This document shows positions 27,280 through 37,362 of a DNA stretch of 64,000 nucleotides, one piece after another. This DNA comes from Saccharophagus degradans 2-40. Its GTDB lineage: Bacteria > Pseudomonadota > Gammaproteobacteria > Pseudomonadales > Cellvibrionaceae. The first letter of the stretch is position 1; every line of letters starts with the position of its first letter. The stretch lies in contig NC_007912.1 in assembly GCF_000013665.1 (NCBI RefSeq), positions 2,404,501-2,468,500 of the forward strand. The letters are read 5' to 3'. Position numbers and translations under genes: made by a program. Below the pieces are notes generated by a model. The model saw only the letters and a list, made by a program, of their open reading frames with translations, did not search any database and had not been told where the DNA came from.

Positions 27280-29169
27280 ATGACCAGTAAGAAATTTCTT
27301 AATTCTGCGACGTTGATTGCGGCAGGTATTGGGCTCGCTTTGGGTATTGCAGCGACGCTGATTTTGGGTGGCGGAAATTCAACCGTGCAATCTGAAGAAA
27401 GCAAAAGTGAGGAACCGCTTTATTGGGTTGCGCCAATGGACCCCAATTATCGACGCGATAAACCTGGAAAATCCCCGATGGGGATGGATTTGATTCCTGT
27501 TTATGAAGAGGGCGAAAAAGCCAACGATGAGGGGCCGGGTACCATCAATATTTCACCTGACGTGATTAACAATCTCGGTGTGCGTACAGGGTTGGTAGAA
27601 CGTAAACGTCTGCATAGTGAAATAGTGACAGTCGGCTATGTCCGCTACGACGAAAATAAACTTATTCATATTCATCCCAGATTATCGGGCTGGGTCGAAA
27701 AGTTATATGTCAAATCTGCGGGTGATCCAGTTAAAAAAGGGGAACCCTTGTACGCACTGTATTCTCCCGAGCTTGTTAATGCACAAGAGGAATTGTTATT
27801 AGCGATTAGCCGCAACAACACTCGACTCATTCAAGCCGCAGAAGACCGACTTCGAGCTTTGCAAATACCGCGAGAATTTATTAATCAACTTAAAAAGACG
27901 AAGACTGTTCAGCAAACCGTAACTTTTTTTGCTCCGCAAGGCGGTGTTGTCGATAACCTGAATATAAGAGAAGGGTTTTATGTTCAGCCTGGCACGACGA
28001 TGTTGAGTATCGGCGCGCTTGACCCGATTTGGGTAGAAGCTGAAATTTTTGAGCGTCAAGCCGCACTGGTTGAAATTAACGACCCGGTGACTATGACATT
28101 GGATTACCTCCCCGGAAGAACCTGGACTGGACGGGTGGATTATGTTTACCCAACTTTGGACAGCAAAACACGAACGGTTCGATTGAGACTGCGCTTTGAT
28201 AATCCAAAGGAGCTACTAAAACCGAATATGTTTGCACAAATAACCGTGCATACCGGTTCTGATGAAGAAATGTTGGTCGTGCCTCGGGAAGCATTAATCC
28301 GAACTGGAACCCAGGACCGTCTCGTGCTTGCCCTCGGTGAGGGTAGTTTCAAATCTATAAGCGTGAAAATAGGGCGTCAAGATCAGAATTGGGTCGAGAT
28401 TTTAGAAGGGGTTGACGAAGGCGAGAAGGTTGTCACCTCCGCTCAGTTTTTGCTGGACTCAGAATCCAGCAAAGCCTCTGATTTCAAACGCTTGCACCAC
28501 GGCGGTGATAAACCAAAATCTGTGTGGGTAGCCGCAGAAATTCAAAGTGTGATGAATGATCACAGAATGGTGACAGCGAGTCATGATCCCATTGCAGAGT
28601 GGGACTGGCCATCCATGACCATGGATTTTCGGATTAGTCCAAATGTTGATATGAGTGCTCTTAACCCTGGTACACAGCTTCACATGGAAATCAGCAAGCT
28701 GAAAGATGGCGGGTATGAAATAACGGGCACTCATATCATGGGCACCAAAAGCCAAACAGCGGAAGTTCAATCCGCACAAGTTAATGGCGTCGTGAATACT
28801 GTTGACACAATAAATCGAACAGCCAATATCCACCGGGGCCCAATACCAAAGTGGAATCGACCCTCGGCAACAATGGATTTTTATGTCAGTGATGACGTAG
28901 ACATCAAGCAACTTTCACCAAAGGCCTCAATATATTTTGAATTCGAAATCCAGGATGGTGAATTTGTTATTACCCGATTACTAGAGGATGAAGTGATGCC
29001 GGACCGAGGGACTGATCACTCTTTAGATTCATCGTCAGCAGATCACAGCGGCATGGATCACAGCCAGATGGACCATTCCAAAATGAATCACGCTGTAGAA
29101 AGCATCGACGAAGTGGATCACACACAAATGGATCACTCTAGTCACATCCGCTCTAGTGACAAGGAGTAG
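27280..29169 (+). CDS. cusB: CusB-type periplasmic adaptor with two C-terminal CusF-like domains
   Basis: A 629-residue membrane-fusion protein. ATG 27280 has GGAG 6 nt upstream; TTG 27268 is rejected. Order: N-terminal helix (about 7-30); a heavy-metal-binding segment (YWVAPMDPNYRRDKPGKSPM); barrel-sandwich hybrid (HPRLSGWVEKLYVKSAGDPV); hairpin; beta-barrel domains. Two CusF-like OB domains follow, each with the W...MTMDF-type core (WPSMTMDFRI near 450; WNRPSATMDFYV near 530). The tail repeats MDHSQMDHSKM-like metal-binding units. CusF usually is a separate periplasmic chaperone; here two copies are fused to the adaptor. Confidence 0.9.
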   Translation: MTSKKFLNSATLIAAGIGLALGIAATLILGGGNSTVQSEESKSEEPLYWVAPMDPNYRRDKPGKSPMGMDLIPVYEEGEKANDEGPGTINISPDVINNLGVRTGLVERKRLHSEIVTVGYVRYDENKLIHIHPRLSGWVEKLYVKSAGDPVKKGEPLYALYSPELVNAQEELLLAISRNNTRLIQAAEDRLRALQIPREFINQLKKTKTVQQTVTFFAPQGGVVDNLNIREGFYVQPGTTMLSIGALDPIWVEAEIFERQAALVEINDPVTMTLDYLPGRTWTGRVDYVYPTLDSKTRTVRLRLRFDNPKELLKPNMFAQITVHTGSDEEMLVVPREALIRTGTQDRLVLALGEGSFKSISVKIGRQDQNWVEILEGVDEGEKVVTSAQFLLDSESSKASDFKRLHHGGDKPKSVWVAAEIQSVMNDHRMVTASHDPIAEWDWPSMTMDFRISPNVDMSALNPGTQLHMEISKLKDGGYEITGTHIMGTKSQTAEVQSAQVNGVVNTVDTINRTANIHRGPIPKWNRPSATMDFYVSDDVDIKQLSPKASIYFEFEIQDGEFVITRLLEDEVMPDRGTDHSLDSSSADHSGMDHSQMDHSKMNHAVESIDEVDHTQMDHSSHIRSSDKE

Positions 29170-29172
29170 ACC

Positions 29173-32100
29173 ATGATTGAATCTATTATTCGCTGGTCGA
29201 TTGGTAATCGGTTTTTAGTGCTGTTGGCAACAATGATTCTGATTGGGGTAGGCCTCTATTCACTAAAGCAAACACCCGTCGATGCTATCCCAGATTTAAG
29301 TGATGTGCAGGTCATTATTAAAACCTCTTACCCAGGCCAAGCACCTCAAGTGGTGGAAGACCAAGTCACCTATCCACTGACTACGGCGATGTTATCGGTA
29401 CCGGGCGCCGTCACTGTGCGTGGCTACTCCTTTTTTGGGGACAGTTATGTCTATGTCATTTTTGATGAAGATACCGATTTGTACTGGGCCCGAAGTCGAG
29501 TTCTCGAATATCTAAGTCAAGTCGCTCCCACTTTGCCGGCAGCGGCGAAGCCCCAGCTCGGGCCAGATGCCACGGGTGTCGGTTGGGTTTATATTTATTC
29601 GCTCATTGATCGCTCCGGTCAACACGATATTAGCCAACTTCGCAGCCTCCAGGATTGGTTTTTAAAATACGAATTGCAAACCGTACCGGGTGTTTCTGAA
29701 GTGGCTGCGGTAGGGGGCATGGTGAAGCAATATCAAGTCACGGTAAGTCCTGAGAAGCTGCGCGCATTTAATATACCCCTGGCGCACATACAAATGGCGA
29801 TCAAGCAAGCGAATCAAGAAGTAGGGGCCTCCGTAGTGGAGATGGCGGAAGCTGAATATATGGTGCGCGCTTCTGGATATATTCAAAACGAGGCGGATCT
29901 CGCAAACATTCCCCTTGGTGTAAATTCAAACGGCACGCCATTGCTGCTAAAAGATGTGGCCGATATCGGTATCGGTCCACAAATGCGACGTGGTATTGCA
30001 GAATTAAATGGAGAAGGGGAAACCGTTGGAGGTGTTGTTGTGATGCGATTTGGTGAAAATGCGCAAACAACAATCAATGGCGTAAAAGCAAAATTAGAAC
30101 AGTTACAGGCAGGTCTGCCAGAGGGCGTAGAGGTTGTCACCGTTTATGATCGCTCAGGATTGATTGAGCGAGCGGTCGAAAACCTTTGGCACAAACTCTT
30201 GGAGGAGTTTGTCGTCGTAGCGTTGGTTTGCATGATTTTCCTTTTTCATGTTCGCTCATCCTTGGTGGCAATTGTCAGTTTGCCGGTGGGAATATTAACG
30301 GCATTTATCATCATGCACGTGCAGGGTATTAATGCCAACATTATGTCATTGGGTGGTATTGCAATCGCTATTGGGGCCATGATTGATGGTGCGATTGTGA
30401 TGATTGAGAATATGCATAAACATATGGAGCATACCCCAATCACCAAAGAAAATCGCTGGCAAATTGTCACCGAATCCGCTGTTGAAGTGGGTCCTGCTTT
30501 ATTTTTCAGTTTGTTGATTATCACGGTGAGTTTTGTACCCGTATTCACACTGGAAGCACAAGAGGGTCGTATGTTTAGCCCGCTTGCCTTTACTAAAACC
30601 TATGCGATGGCCGCTTCGGCAGCACTGGCTATTACTTTGGTGCCGGTATTAATGGGTTATTTTATTCGAGGCAAAGTATTGCCCGAGCACAAGAATCCAG
30701 TAAACCAATTTTTGATTGCCAGCTATATGCCAGCGTTAAAAGGCGTCCTTAAATTTCCCAAAATCACCATTCTATGTGCCGTGATTGTATTGGCTTCCGT
30801 TTATTGGCCGTTGCAAAAAATCGGTAGTGAATTTATTCCACCGTTGGATGAAGGCGATTTGATGTACATGCCTACAACATACCCAGGGATTTCGATAGGC
30901 AAGGCGAGAGAATTATTACAGCAAACCGATAAATTGATTGCCTCGGTTCCAGAAGTGGAAAACGTATTTGGCAAAATTGGACGTGCCGATACGGCAACGG
31001 ACCCTGCGCCATTGACGATGATAGAAACCTTTATTCAACTCAAACCTCGTGACCAATGGCGAGAGGGTGTGACAACTGAAAGCCTTAAGAAGGAGCTTGA
31101 CGCCTTGGTTAAACTTCCTGGCGTCACTAATGCCTGGGTTATGCCCATTAAAACACGCATTGATATGTTGGCGACCGGCATCAAAACACCCGTGGGCATA
31201 AAAGTCGCCGGGCCCGATTTGTCAGTAATTCAGGATTTAGGCAAGCAGCTTGAAAACCTTCTTAAAGATGTTGAAGGCACTGCATCCGTGTATTCGGAAC
31301 GCGTCGCTGGCGGTCGGTATTTGAATATTGATATTGATCGAGCAAAAGCTGCGCGTTACGGTTTGAATATCGCGGATGTGCAACAAGTGATTGCGTCTGC
31401 AGTGGGAGGAATGAATGTCACCCAAACCGTGGAAGGACTGGAGCGCTACCCGGTAAATATTCGTTATCCGCAAGCCTATCGCGATTCGCCAGCGCAATTA
31501 GCGCTACTGCCAATCGTGACTCCCAAAGGCGAACGCATCGCTCTGGGCGATGTTGCCAAAGTCAGTATTGCTGATGGACCGCCTGGCATCAAAAGTGAAA
31601 ACGCGAGAATTAACGGTTGGACTTTTGTCGATATCGATGGCGTGGATGTGGGTACCTATGTGGAGAACGCAAAAGAAATCGTAGCGAAACAATTGGAGCT
31701 TCCTGCCGGGTACTCGATTGGCTGGTCCGGTCAATATGAGTACATGGTTCGCGCAAAAGAAAAATTGCAGTATGTGGTGCCATTAACCTTAGCCATCATT
31801 GCCATTTTACTTTTTTTGAACTTCAGAAATTTTGCACACGTGGCCATTATTCTAGGCTCTCTGCCCTTGGCCTTGGTCGGGTCAATCTGGCTGATATACC
31901 TACTCGGCTTTAATTTCTCGGTCGCCGTTGGTGTGGGCTTTATTGCTCTGGCGGGTGTCGCGACCGAGCTCTCCGTGATCATGCTGGTGTTTCTAGAAAT
32001 ATGTTGGCGTCAACATATTAAACGTGCACAAGAGGAGGGTCGCAAGACCAACAGTGATGACCTGCACCAAGCGATTATCGAAGGCGGAGCGCTTCGAGTT

Positions 32101-32292
32101 CGACCTAAAGTCATGACCGCCTCAGCCATTATCATCGGTTTACTGCCGATCATGTATGGCAGTGGCACCGGATCAGAGGTGATGAGTCGCATTGCAGCCC
32201 CAATGGTTGGCGGTATGCTCAGCGCATTGGTATTGACCCTGTTGGTGCTGCCCGCCGTGTATTTGCTCTGGAAGCGAGCAACGATCGATTAG
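29173..32292 (+). CDS. cusA: CusA-type heavy-metal RND exporter
   Basis: A 1039-residue inner-membrane trimeric proton-driven pump exporting Cu(I)/Ag(I). Twelve helices in the RND arrangement. TM4 carries AIGAMIDGAIVMIEN, the monovalent-metal (HME4/Cus) signature, unlike the czcA gene in this window. Other family marks: PVDAIPDLSDVQV near the N-terminus, GSEFIPPLDEGDLMYMP in the second half, and periplasmic methionines suited to metal relay. AAGGAG precedes the ATG, 3 nt after cusB. Confidence 0.95.
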   Translation: MIESIIRWSIGNRFLVLLATMILIGVGLYSLKQTPVDAIPDLSDVQVIIKTSYPGQAPQVVEDQVTYPLTTAMLSVPGAVTVRGYSFFGDSYVYVIFDEDTDLYWARSRVLEYLSQVAPTLPAAAKPQLGPDATGVGWVYIYSLIDRSGQHDISQLRSLQDWFLKYELQTVPGVSEVAAVGGMVKQYQVTVSPEKLRAFNIPLAHIQMAIKQANQEVGASVVEMAEAEYMVRASGYIQNEADLANIPLGVNSNGTPLLLKDVADIGIGPQMRRGIAELNGEGETVGGVVVMRFGENAQTTINGVKAKLEQLQAGLPEGVEVVTVYDRSGLIERAVENLWHKLLEEFVVVALVCMIFLFHVRSSLVAIVSLPVGILTAFIIMHVQGINANIMSLGGIAIAIGAMIDGAIVMIENMHKHMEHTPITKENRWQIVTESAVEVGPALFFSLLIITVSFVPVFTLEAQEGRMFSPLAFTKTYAMAASAALAITLVPVLMGYFIRGKVLPEHKNPVNQFLIASYMPALKGVLKFPKITILCAVIVLASVYWPLQKIGSEFIPPLDEGDLMYMPTTYPGISIGKARELLQQTDKLIASVPEVENVFGKIGRADTATDPAPLTMIETFIQLKPRDQWREGVTTESLKKELDALVKLPGVTNAWVMPIKTRIDMLATGIKTPVGIKVAGPDLSVIQDLGKQLENLLKDVEGTASVYSERVAGGRYLNIDIDRAKAARYGLNIADVQQVIASAVGGMNVTQTVEGLERYPVNIRYPQAYRDSPAQLALLPIVTPKGERIALGDVAKVSIADGPPGIKSENARINGWTFVDIDGVDVGTYVENAKEIVAKQLELPAGYSIGWSGQYEYMVRAKEKLQYVVPLTLAIIAILLFLNFRNFAHVAIILGSLPLALVGSIWLIYLLGFNFSVAVGVGFIALAGVATELSVIMLVFLEICWRQHIKRAQEEGRKTNSDDLHQAIIEGGALRVRPKVMTASAIIIGLLPIMYGSGTGSEVMSRIAAPMVGGMLSALVLTLLVLPAVYLLWKRATID

Positions 32293-32309
32293 TCTCCGTT
32301 AATCTGAAT

Positions 32310-32333
32310 GGCTCATGGACTAGAGCCTTTTCT
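32310..32333 (+). terminator. Possible terminator after cusA
   Basis: Short stem GGCTC / GAGCC with an 8-nt loop directly followed by TTTTCT. The stem is only 5 bp, so the call is tentative. Confidence 0.35.
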
Positions 32334-32369
32334 ATCTTTCCACAATAAAACCCTTATTTTGGAGGACGC

Positions 32370-33683
32370 ATGCAGCATTCACATTCACCACATTATCAAA
32401 AAAATAGTTTAACCCTGGCTGGTGCCGTTGCCATGGGTACCGGCGTAATGATCGGCGCGGGTATATTTGCTTTAACAGGTCAAGTTGCGGAGATGGCTAG
32501 AGAGTGGTTTCCACTGGCATTCTTACTTGCCGCTGTTATTTCGGGTTTCAGCGCCTATTCCTATGTGAAAATGTCGAGCGCGTACCCGAGTGCGGGCGGG
32601 ATTGCCATGTTTTTGGAAAAGGCTTATGGAAAAGGCACAACGACGGCTGTGTGCGCCTTGCTCATGTACTTTTCAATGGTAATTAATGAAAGTTTGGTCG
32701 CAAGAACCTTCGCCACTTATACCTTGCAAATATTCGATGCAACTGCTGTTGATTGGCTTGTGCCTGCGTTGGGTTCTGCATTGCTGCTCTTCGCATTTAT
32801 CGTCAATATTCTAGGCAATCGGTTTATTCAAACATTCTCGTTTGTGATGGGCTTTATCAAAATTGGTGGTCTGGCGTTGCTCGCTATTGGTGGGCTTTGG
32901 GTATCGGGCTTTAATTTCGAAAGCATTTCGGTTAAGCCAGAGGATACGACCATCAGCGGGTTTTTAGGGGCAATTGCCTTGGGTATCCTGGCATATAAGG
33001 GGTTTACCACCATTACCAACAGCGGTGGTGAAATTAAAGACCCGCACAAAAATATTGGGCGAGCCATAATTCTGTCGATCTCAATTTGTTTGGTTGTGTA
33101 TATGCTGGTCGCCTTCGCGGTGGGCGGAAACCTGAGCATCAATGAAATTGTACAGGCGAAGGATTATGTATTAGCCGAAGCGGCACGCCCGGCCTTTGGC
33201 CAGTACGGCGTGTGGATTACTGTGGGATTCGCCATAGTCGCAACGGTTTCCGGTGTGATTGCCAGTGTGTTCGCAGTCTCGCGAATGCTTGCCATGCTGA
33301 CCGACATGAAACTTGTTCCGCACTCGCATTTCGGTATGCCTGGCAGCATCCAGCAACACACTCTGGTGTATACCATCGTAGTGGCGATGTTTTTAACAAT
33401 ATTTTTTGACTTAAGTCGAATCGCGTCTCTGGGAGCTATTTTTTATATCGTTATGGATATCGCCATACATTGGGGCGTTTTGAAAAATTTGAGAAAGGAC
33501 GTTAAGGCAAGCCCCACGATACTTACCTTGGCAATTGGATTGGATGTGTTGGTGCTAATTGCATTTATTTGGGTAAAAATTCAGACCGACATGCTGGTGA
33601 TTTGGGCATCACTCATTGGATTTATAGGTATTTTCCTAGGAGAGTATTTTTTCCTCAAGCACTATCGAACACAGGATAAATAA
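32370..33683 (+). CDS. APC-superfamily amino-acid permease-like transporter
   Basis: A 437-residue inner-membrane protein with about 12 helices. The first-helix signature VAMGTGVMIGAGIFALTGQ and the segment LAYKGFTTITNSGGEIKDPHKNIGRA place it in the APC family (YhdG/cationic amino-acid or related). A very strong GGAGGA precedes the ATG. Its TAA overlaps the next ATG (TAATG), so it is coupled to the channel-like gene. Its place in a metal island suggests a role in stress or metal complex transport; the substrate is unknown. Confidence 0.85.
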   Translation: MQHSHSPHYQKNSLTLAGAVAMGTGVMIGAGIFALTGQVAEMAREWFPLAFLLAAVISGFSAYSYVKMSSAYPSAGGIAMFLEKAYGKGTTTAVCALLMYFSMVINESLVARTFATYTLQIFDATAVDWLVPALGSALLLFAFIVNILGNRFIQTFSFVMGFIKIGGLALLAIGGLWVSGFNFESISVKPEDTTISGFLGAIALGILAYKGFTTITNSGGEIKDPHKNIGRAIILSISICLVVYMLVAFAVGGNLSINEIVQAKDYVLAEAARPAFGQYGVWITVGFAIVATVSGVIASVFAVSRMLAMLTDMKLVPHSHFGMPGSIQQHTLVYTIVVAMFLTIFFDLSRIASLGAIFYIVMDIAIHWGVLKNLRKDVKASPTILTLAIGLDVLVLIAFIWVKIQTDMLVIWASLIGFIGIFLGEYFFLKHYRTQDK

Positions 33684-34117
33684 TGATACTTGCAAGCTTT
33701 TTGAGTTTAGCGCTGATTTTAATAACGGTCGTCATCCACTATCAAGGTTTGTGCTGGTTATCCTGCTTTTATCGGTCTCGGAAAAGCCATGCCAACATCC
33801 GCTTACCAATGATTATGTTTGGTATGACTTGCCTTCATTTGATTGAGATTTTGCTATACGCAGGCGTGTTCTTTCTTCTGCATCATTACTCAACAAACGG
33901 TGGCTTTACCGAAGCCTTTGAAGCAACCGTGTGGAACTATGTGTATTTTTCAGGCGTTAATTACACGACACTCGGGATGAGCGAATTTTATCCGACGGGC
34001 CACTTTAAAGTGTTGGCTTTTACGGAGGCGCTTAACGGGTTCATGATGCTCACGTGGTCCGCTACTTTTTTTTACTCCCTTGCTGGACAGTTCTTTCAGA
34101 ATCCAGATTCTCAATAA
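33683..34117 (+). CDS. Two-TM ion-channel-like protein with variant K+ filter
   Basis: A 144-residue membrane protein. Hydrophobic segments lie at about 3-25, 45-68 and 110-137. Between the last two is a pore-loop-like stretch ending SGVNYTTLGMSEFYPTG, at the position of TVGYGD in K+ channels. This variant (TTLG) appears in a bacterial Ion_trans_2 subgroup. It is translationally coupled to the permease gene. Ion selectivity cannot be predicted. Confidence 0.65.
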   Translation: MILASFLSLALILITVVIHYQGLCWLSCFYRSRKSHANIRLPMIMFGMTCLHLIEILLYAGVFFLLHHYSTNGGFTEAFEATVWNYVYFSGVNYTTLGMSEFYPTGHFKVLAFTEALNGFMMLTWSATFFYSLAGQFFQNPDSQ

Positions 34118-34169
34118 ATTACTCGCCACTTCGCCGTTAAAGCGCAATGCATCGAATGATGAGTGAGGT

Positions 34170-34197
34170 GCCAACATTACAAGCTTGTAATGTTGGC
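34170..34197. repeat. Perfect 28-bp palindrome
   Basis: Half-site GCCAACATTACAAG is followed without any gap by its exact reverse complement. There is no T-run, so it is not a standard terminator. It could be a binding site for a dimeric protein or a cruciform/hairpin end. Confidence 0.6.
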
Positions 34198-34336
34198 GTC
34201 ATCTCTATGACAGTTACCATTCTTTAAGCTTGTGGAGTGAATCTCTGAATCTCTAGTTACCCGACAAGTTGCTAGACCATGGAATTGATCCAAGTCAAAG
34301 CCGAATGCAAAAGAACGCATAACTGAGGTGGTACGG

Positions 34337-34367
34337 TTGACCTGTGTCAAGGACACACCTTTAGACT
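34337..34367 (+). promoter_or_regulatory. MerR-type promoter of the merR-copA operon
   Basis: -35 TTGACC (34337-34342), 19-bp spacer, -10 TAGACT (34362-34367). The spacer holds the inverted repeat TGTGTC / GACACA separated by 3 nt. The over-long spacer with a central dyad is the hallmark of promoters activated by MerR-family proteins. Confidence 0.85.
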
Positions 34368-34425
34368 GTTTTACAGTTGATCCTGAGTTTAAAACTTGGG
34401 ATTACATTGGTCATACGGGTGTTTT

Positions 34426-34854
34426 ATGCGGGTTAAAGAGTTAGCAAACCATCTTTCTGTCAGCGCTGAGACTGTAAGGTTCTATACACGCCAAGGGTTT
34501 CTTTCGCCAACCAAAAATCCGGTCAATGGGTACAAAGAATATGGGCTAAAAGACCAAAGCCGGTTGCGATTTATTTTAAGCGCCAGGGCCTTGGGGTTTA
34601 CCGTGAAAGACATCGCCGAGATTCTCTCTGTCGCGGAGCAAAAACGCACACCTTGCCCAATGGTACGAATGATGATTGAAAAGCGTTTGCTCGAAACAGA
34701 AGCTCAATATCAGGAGACCGTTAAGCTCCGACAGCGCATGCGAGAAGCCGTTAAGACCTGGAGCGGCTTGCCCGATGCCGAACCCACCGGGGACATGATC
34801 TGTCACCTAATCGAAAGCTTTAGCCATTCCCAAGAAGGAGTCCACCATGAGTAA
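34426..34854 (+). CDS. MerR-family metal-responsive regulator
   Basis: A 142-residue regulator. ATG 34426 gives the standard opening [20 protein letters not shown]; the longer frame to 34396 is rejected. HTH and wing (residues 1-70) are followed by a dimerisation helix and Cys in TPCPMV and in MICHLIES, at positions like two of the ZntR metal ligands; the middle CC loop is absent. So the metal (Cu or Zn-like) is uncertain. It is the first gene of the operon with the P1B ATPase, whose start overlaps its end by 8 bp. Confidence 0.85.
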   Translation: MRVKELANHLSVSAETVRFYTRQGFLSPTKNPVNGYKEYGLKDQSRLRFILSARALGFTVKDIAEILSVAEQKRTPCPMVRMMIEKRLLETEAQYQETVKLRQRMREAVKTWSGLPDAEPTGDMICHLIESFSHSQEGVHHE

Positions 34855-37315
34855 TCACTCAAACAACCATGCCTGTTGCGGTGGCCACACCCCATCGAAT
34901 ACCGAACACCACAATCACGAAGTTGATACCAAGCAGACGCAAAAGTTTTATGTCTGCCCAATGCACCCTGAGGTTCGCTCTCCAGAGCCAGGCGATTGCC
35001 CAAAGTGCGGCATGCACCTGGTTATTGAAGAGCAAAGCCCCGAAGGAGCTCTGCCAGTAAAAACAACGGGAGAGCATGGCCAGCATGATTGCTGCTCAAG
35101 CAAAAGCGGAGGGCACCACACTGGCCATCACTCTCAAAATACAAATCAGTCATTGAGTCAATACAACGACGTGCCATCCGGCCATAAGGGCGCGGTTTAC
35201 ACCTGTCCGATGCACCCTGAGGTAAGGCAGACAAAACCGGGGGTATGCCCACTTTGTGGTATGGGGCTTGAACTGGAATCCGCAGCAATGGCGGCGGATG
35301 AACCCAATCCAGAACTCGTGGATTTTACACGGCGCTTTTGGGTGGGTGCGGTGCTCACACTCCCGGTGCTGATACTCACCATGTCGCCCTTGGTTGGCCT
35401 ACCTCAATTACGCGAGATGCTCGGTGAACACACGGCCATGTGGGCGGAGTTCATTTTAAGCACGCCCGTTATTCTGTGGTCTGGATGGCCGTTCTATGTG
35501 CGCGCGGTTAATTCTTTCCGCACACTCAATCTCAATATGTTTTCGTTGATAGGGATGGGGGTTGCGGCGGCCTATATATTTTCCATTTTCGCGGTGCTTT
35601 TACCCGGGATTTTCCCTGAAGGTTTCAGGAACCCCGAAACCGGTGTGGTAGGCGTGTATTTTGAAGCAGCGGCCGTCATCGTCACCCTTGTACTTCTGGG
35701 TCAAGTGATGGAACTGCGAGCGCGAGAAGGTACTGGCAAGGCTATTCGCGCGTTATTGGATCTCGCAGCGAAAACCGCAAGAGTTATTCGCACGGATGGC
35801 TCGGAAGAAGAGATTCCGCTGGAAGATGTGCAGGTCGGTGATCGCATTCGGGTACGGCCTGGAGACAAGGTGCCCGTGGATGGTGTTGTGGTGGAAGGAC
35901 GGTCTTCTATCGATGAGAGCATGATTTCTGGCGAGCCAGTGCCCGTTGAGAAAACCGAAGGCGATAATTTGACTGGCGCAACCATCAACGGTACGGGCAG
36001 CTTGATTATGGAAGCTACTCGAGTCGGCTCCGACACCATGTTGGCGCAAATCGTCGAGATGGTAGCTGCCGCCCAACGCTCTCGAGCACCCATTCAAAAA
36101 TGGGCCGATATGGTCGCGGGGAAATTCGTTCCTGCTGTCATCGGCGTTGCCATTCTTTCATTTATAGCTTGGGCCATTTGGGGTCCAGCTCCAGCCTATG
36201 CCTATGCCCTGGTTTCAGCGGTTGCGGTATTGATTATTGCCTGTCCCTGTGCCTTAGGTCTAGCCACGCCCATGTCGATAATGACTGCCACCGGGCGGGG
36301 CGCTCAGGTCGGTGTGTTGATTAAAAACGCCGAAGCCCTGGAGCGCTTTGAAAAGGTCGATACCTTAATTGTCGATAAAACCGGCACTTTGACTGAGGGT
36401 AAACCCAAGTTGGTGGCTGTGTTGCCAGAAGCAGGGCACGAAGAAAACGAAGTGCTCAGCTTAGCGGCTTCGCTTGAGCGTGGCTCAGAACATCCTTTGG
36501 CTGAGGCAATCGTACGAGGCGCAGAAGAACGCGGTATTACTTTGCAAGAAGCCGAAGATTTCGAGGCGGTTACTGGTAAAGGTGTGAAGGGCACCGTAAA
36601 GGGGCAGTCGGTTGCCTTGGGTAACCTCGCGCTGATCCGCGACTTGGGTCTCGAAGCTGAAGCCTTGACGCAAAAAGCCAATACACGGCGAGATCAAGGT
36701 GAAACGGTGATGTTTATTGTGCTGGATGGCGAAGTTGCGGGCCTGGTCAGCGTTGCTGACCCGGTTAAAGAAACGACGCCTGCAGCACTCAAAGCACTCC
36801 ATAAATTGGGCTTTAGAATCATCATGGCCACTGGCGACAATCAACGCACCGCGCAGGCTGTCGCGGCAAAACTGGGAATCGATGAAATTAGAGCGGATGT
36901 GTTGCCGGAAGACAAAGCGCGCATTATTAAAGAATTACAGCAACAGGGCCGCAAAGTGGCCATGGCCGGTGATGGGGTGAACGATGCCCCGGCCCTTGCG
37001 CAAGCGGACGTGGGCATTGCCATGGGTACAGGTGCGGATGTCGCCATCGAAAGCGCCGGTTTTACGCTCGTCAAAGGCAACCTAGATGGCATTGTCCGCG
37101 CGCGTCGCTTATCTCATGCCACCATGAAAAACATTCGTCAAAACCTATTTTTTGCCTTGATCTACAACAGCGCGGGCGTACCGGTTGCCGCAGGTTTGCT
37201 GTTTCCATTTTTCGGCATTTTGATTAACCCCATGTTCGCTGCTTTTGCGATGAGCGCATCATCCATTTCCGTTGTTGTGAACGCACTGCGGTTACGAAAA
37301 GCGCGAATTGAATAG
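34847..37315 (+). CDS. copA: P1B-type copper-exporting ATPase with two N-terminal heavy-metal-binding domains
   Basis: An 822-residue inner-membrane pump. Two zinc-ribbon-like metal-binding segments (about 33-60 and 120-150; [20 protein letters not shown] and YTCPMHPEV with [11 protein letters not shown]) replace the usual HMA domain. A His-rich linker lies between them. Eight helices follow, with CPC in [13 protein letters not shown], the phosphorylated Asp in [11 protein letters not shown], the HP motif SEHPLAEA, and [13 protein letters not shown] indicates Cu(I)/Ag(I). AAGGAG precedes the ATG. Distinct from the HMA-bearing ATPase at 48.7 kb. Confidence 0.93.
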   Translation: MSNHSNNHACCGGHTPSNTEHHNHEVDTKQTQKFYVCPMHPEVRSPEPGDCPKCGMHLVIEEQSPEGALPVKTTGEHGQHDCCSSKSGGHHTGHHSQNTNQSLSQYNDVPSGHKGAVYTCPMHPEVRQTKPGVCPLCGMGLELESAAMAADEPNPELVDFTRRFWVGAVLTLPVLILTMSPLVGLPQLREMLGEHTAMWAEFILSTPVILWSGWPFYVRAVNSFRTLNLNMFSLIGMGVAAAYIFSIFAVLLPGIFPEGFRNPETGVVGVYFEAAAVIVTLVLLGQVMELRAREGTGKAIRALLDLAAKTARVIRTDGSEEEIPLEDVQVGDRIRVRPGDKVPVDGVVVEGRSSIDESMISGEPVPVEKTEGDNLTGATINGTGSLIMEATRVGSDTMLAQIVEMVAAAQRSRAPIQKWADMVAGKFVPAVIGVAILSFIAWAIWGPAPAYAYALVSAVAVLIIACPCALGLATPMSIMTATGRGAQVGVLIKNAEALERFEKVDTLIVDKTGTLTEGKPKLVAVLPEAGHEENEVLSLAASLERGSEHPLAEAIVRGAEERGITLQEAEDFEAVTGKGVKGTVKGQSVALGNLALIRDLGLEAEALTQKANTRRDQGETVMFIVLDGEVAGLVSVADPVKETTPAALKALHKLGFRIIMATGDNQRTAQAVAAKLGIDEIRADVLPEDKARIIKELQQQGRKVAMAGDGVNDAPALAQADVGIAMGTGADVAIESAGFTLVKGNLDGIVRARRLSHATMKNIRQNLFFALIYNSAGVPVAAGLLFPFFGILINPMFAAFAMSASSISVVVNALRLRKARIE

Positions 37316-37362
37316 CGAAATCTTTAAATAATGCAATACCTTGTTCCACCTGGAGGAACACT

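Larger units (their letters stand above)
34118..34425. other. Intergenic region with a large palindrome and a MerR-type promoter
   Basis: About 308 bp between the channel-like gene and the merR gene. It holds a perfect 28-bp palindrome at 34170-34197 and a 19-bp-spacer promoter at 34337-34367 (both listed separately). No ORF or RNA gene was recognised in the rest. Confidence 0.5.

Noticed and set aside
27799-32192. Many minus-strand ORFs of 60-150 aa antisense to cusB and cusA
   Set aside because: They follow from the codon bias of the long plus-strand genes; none has a recognisable motif.
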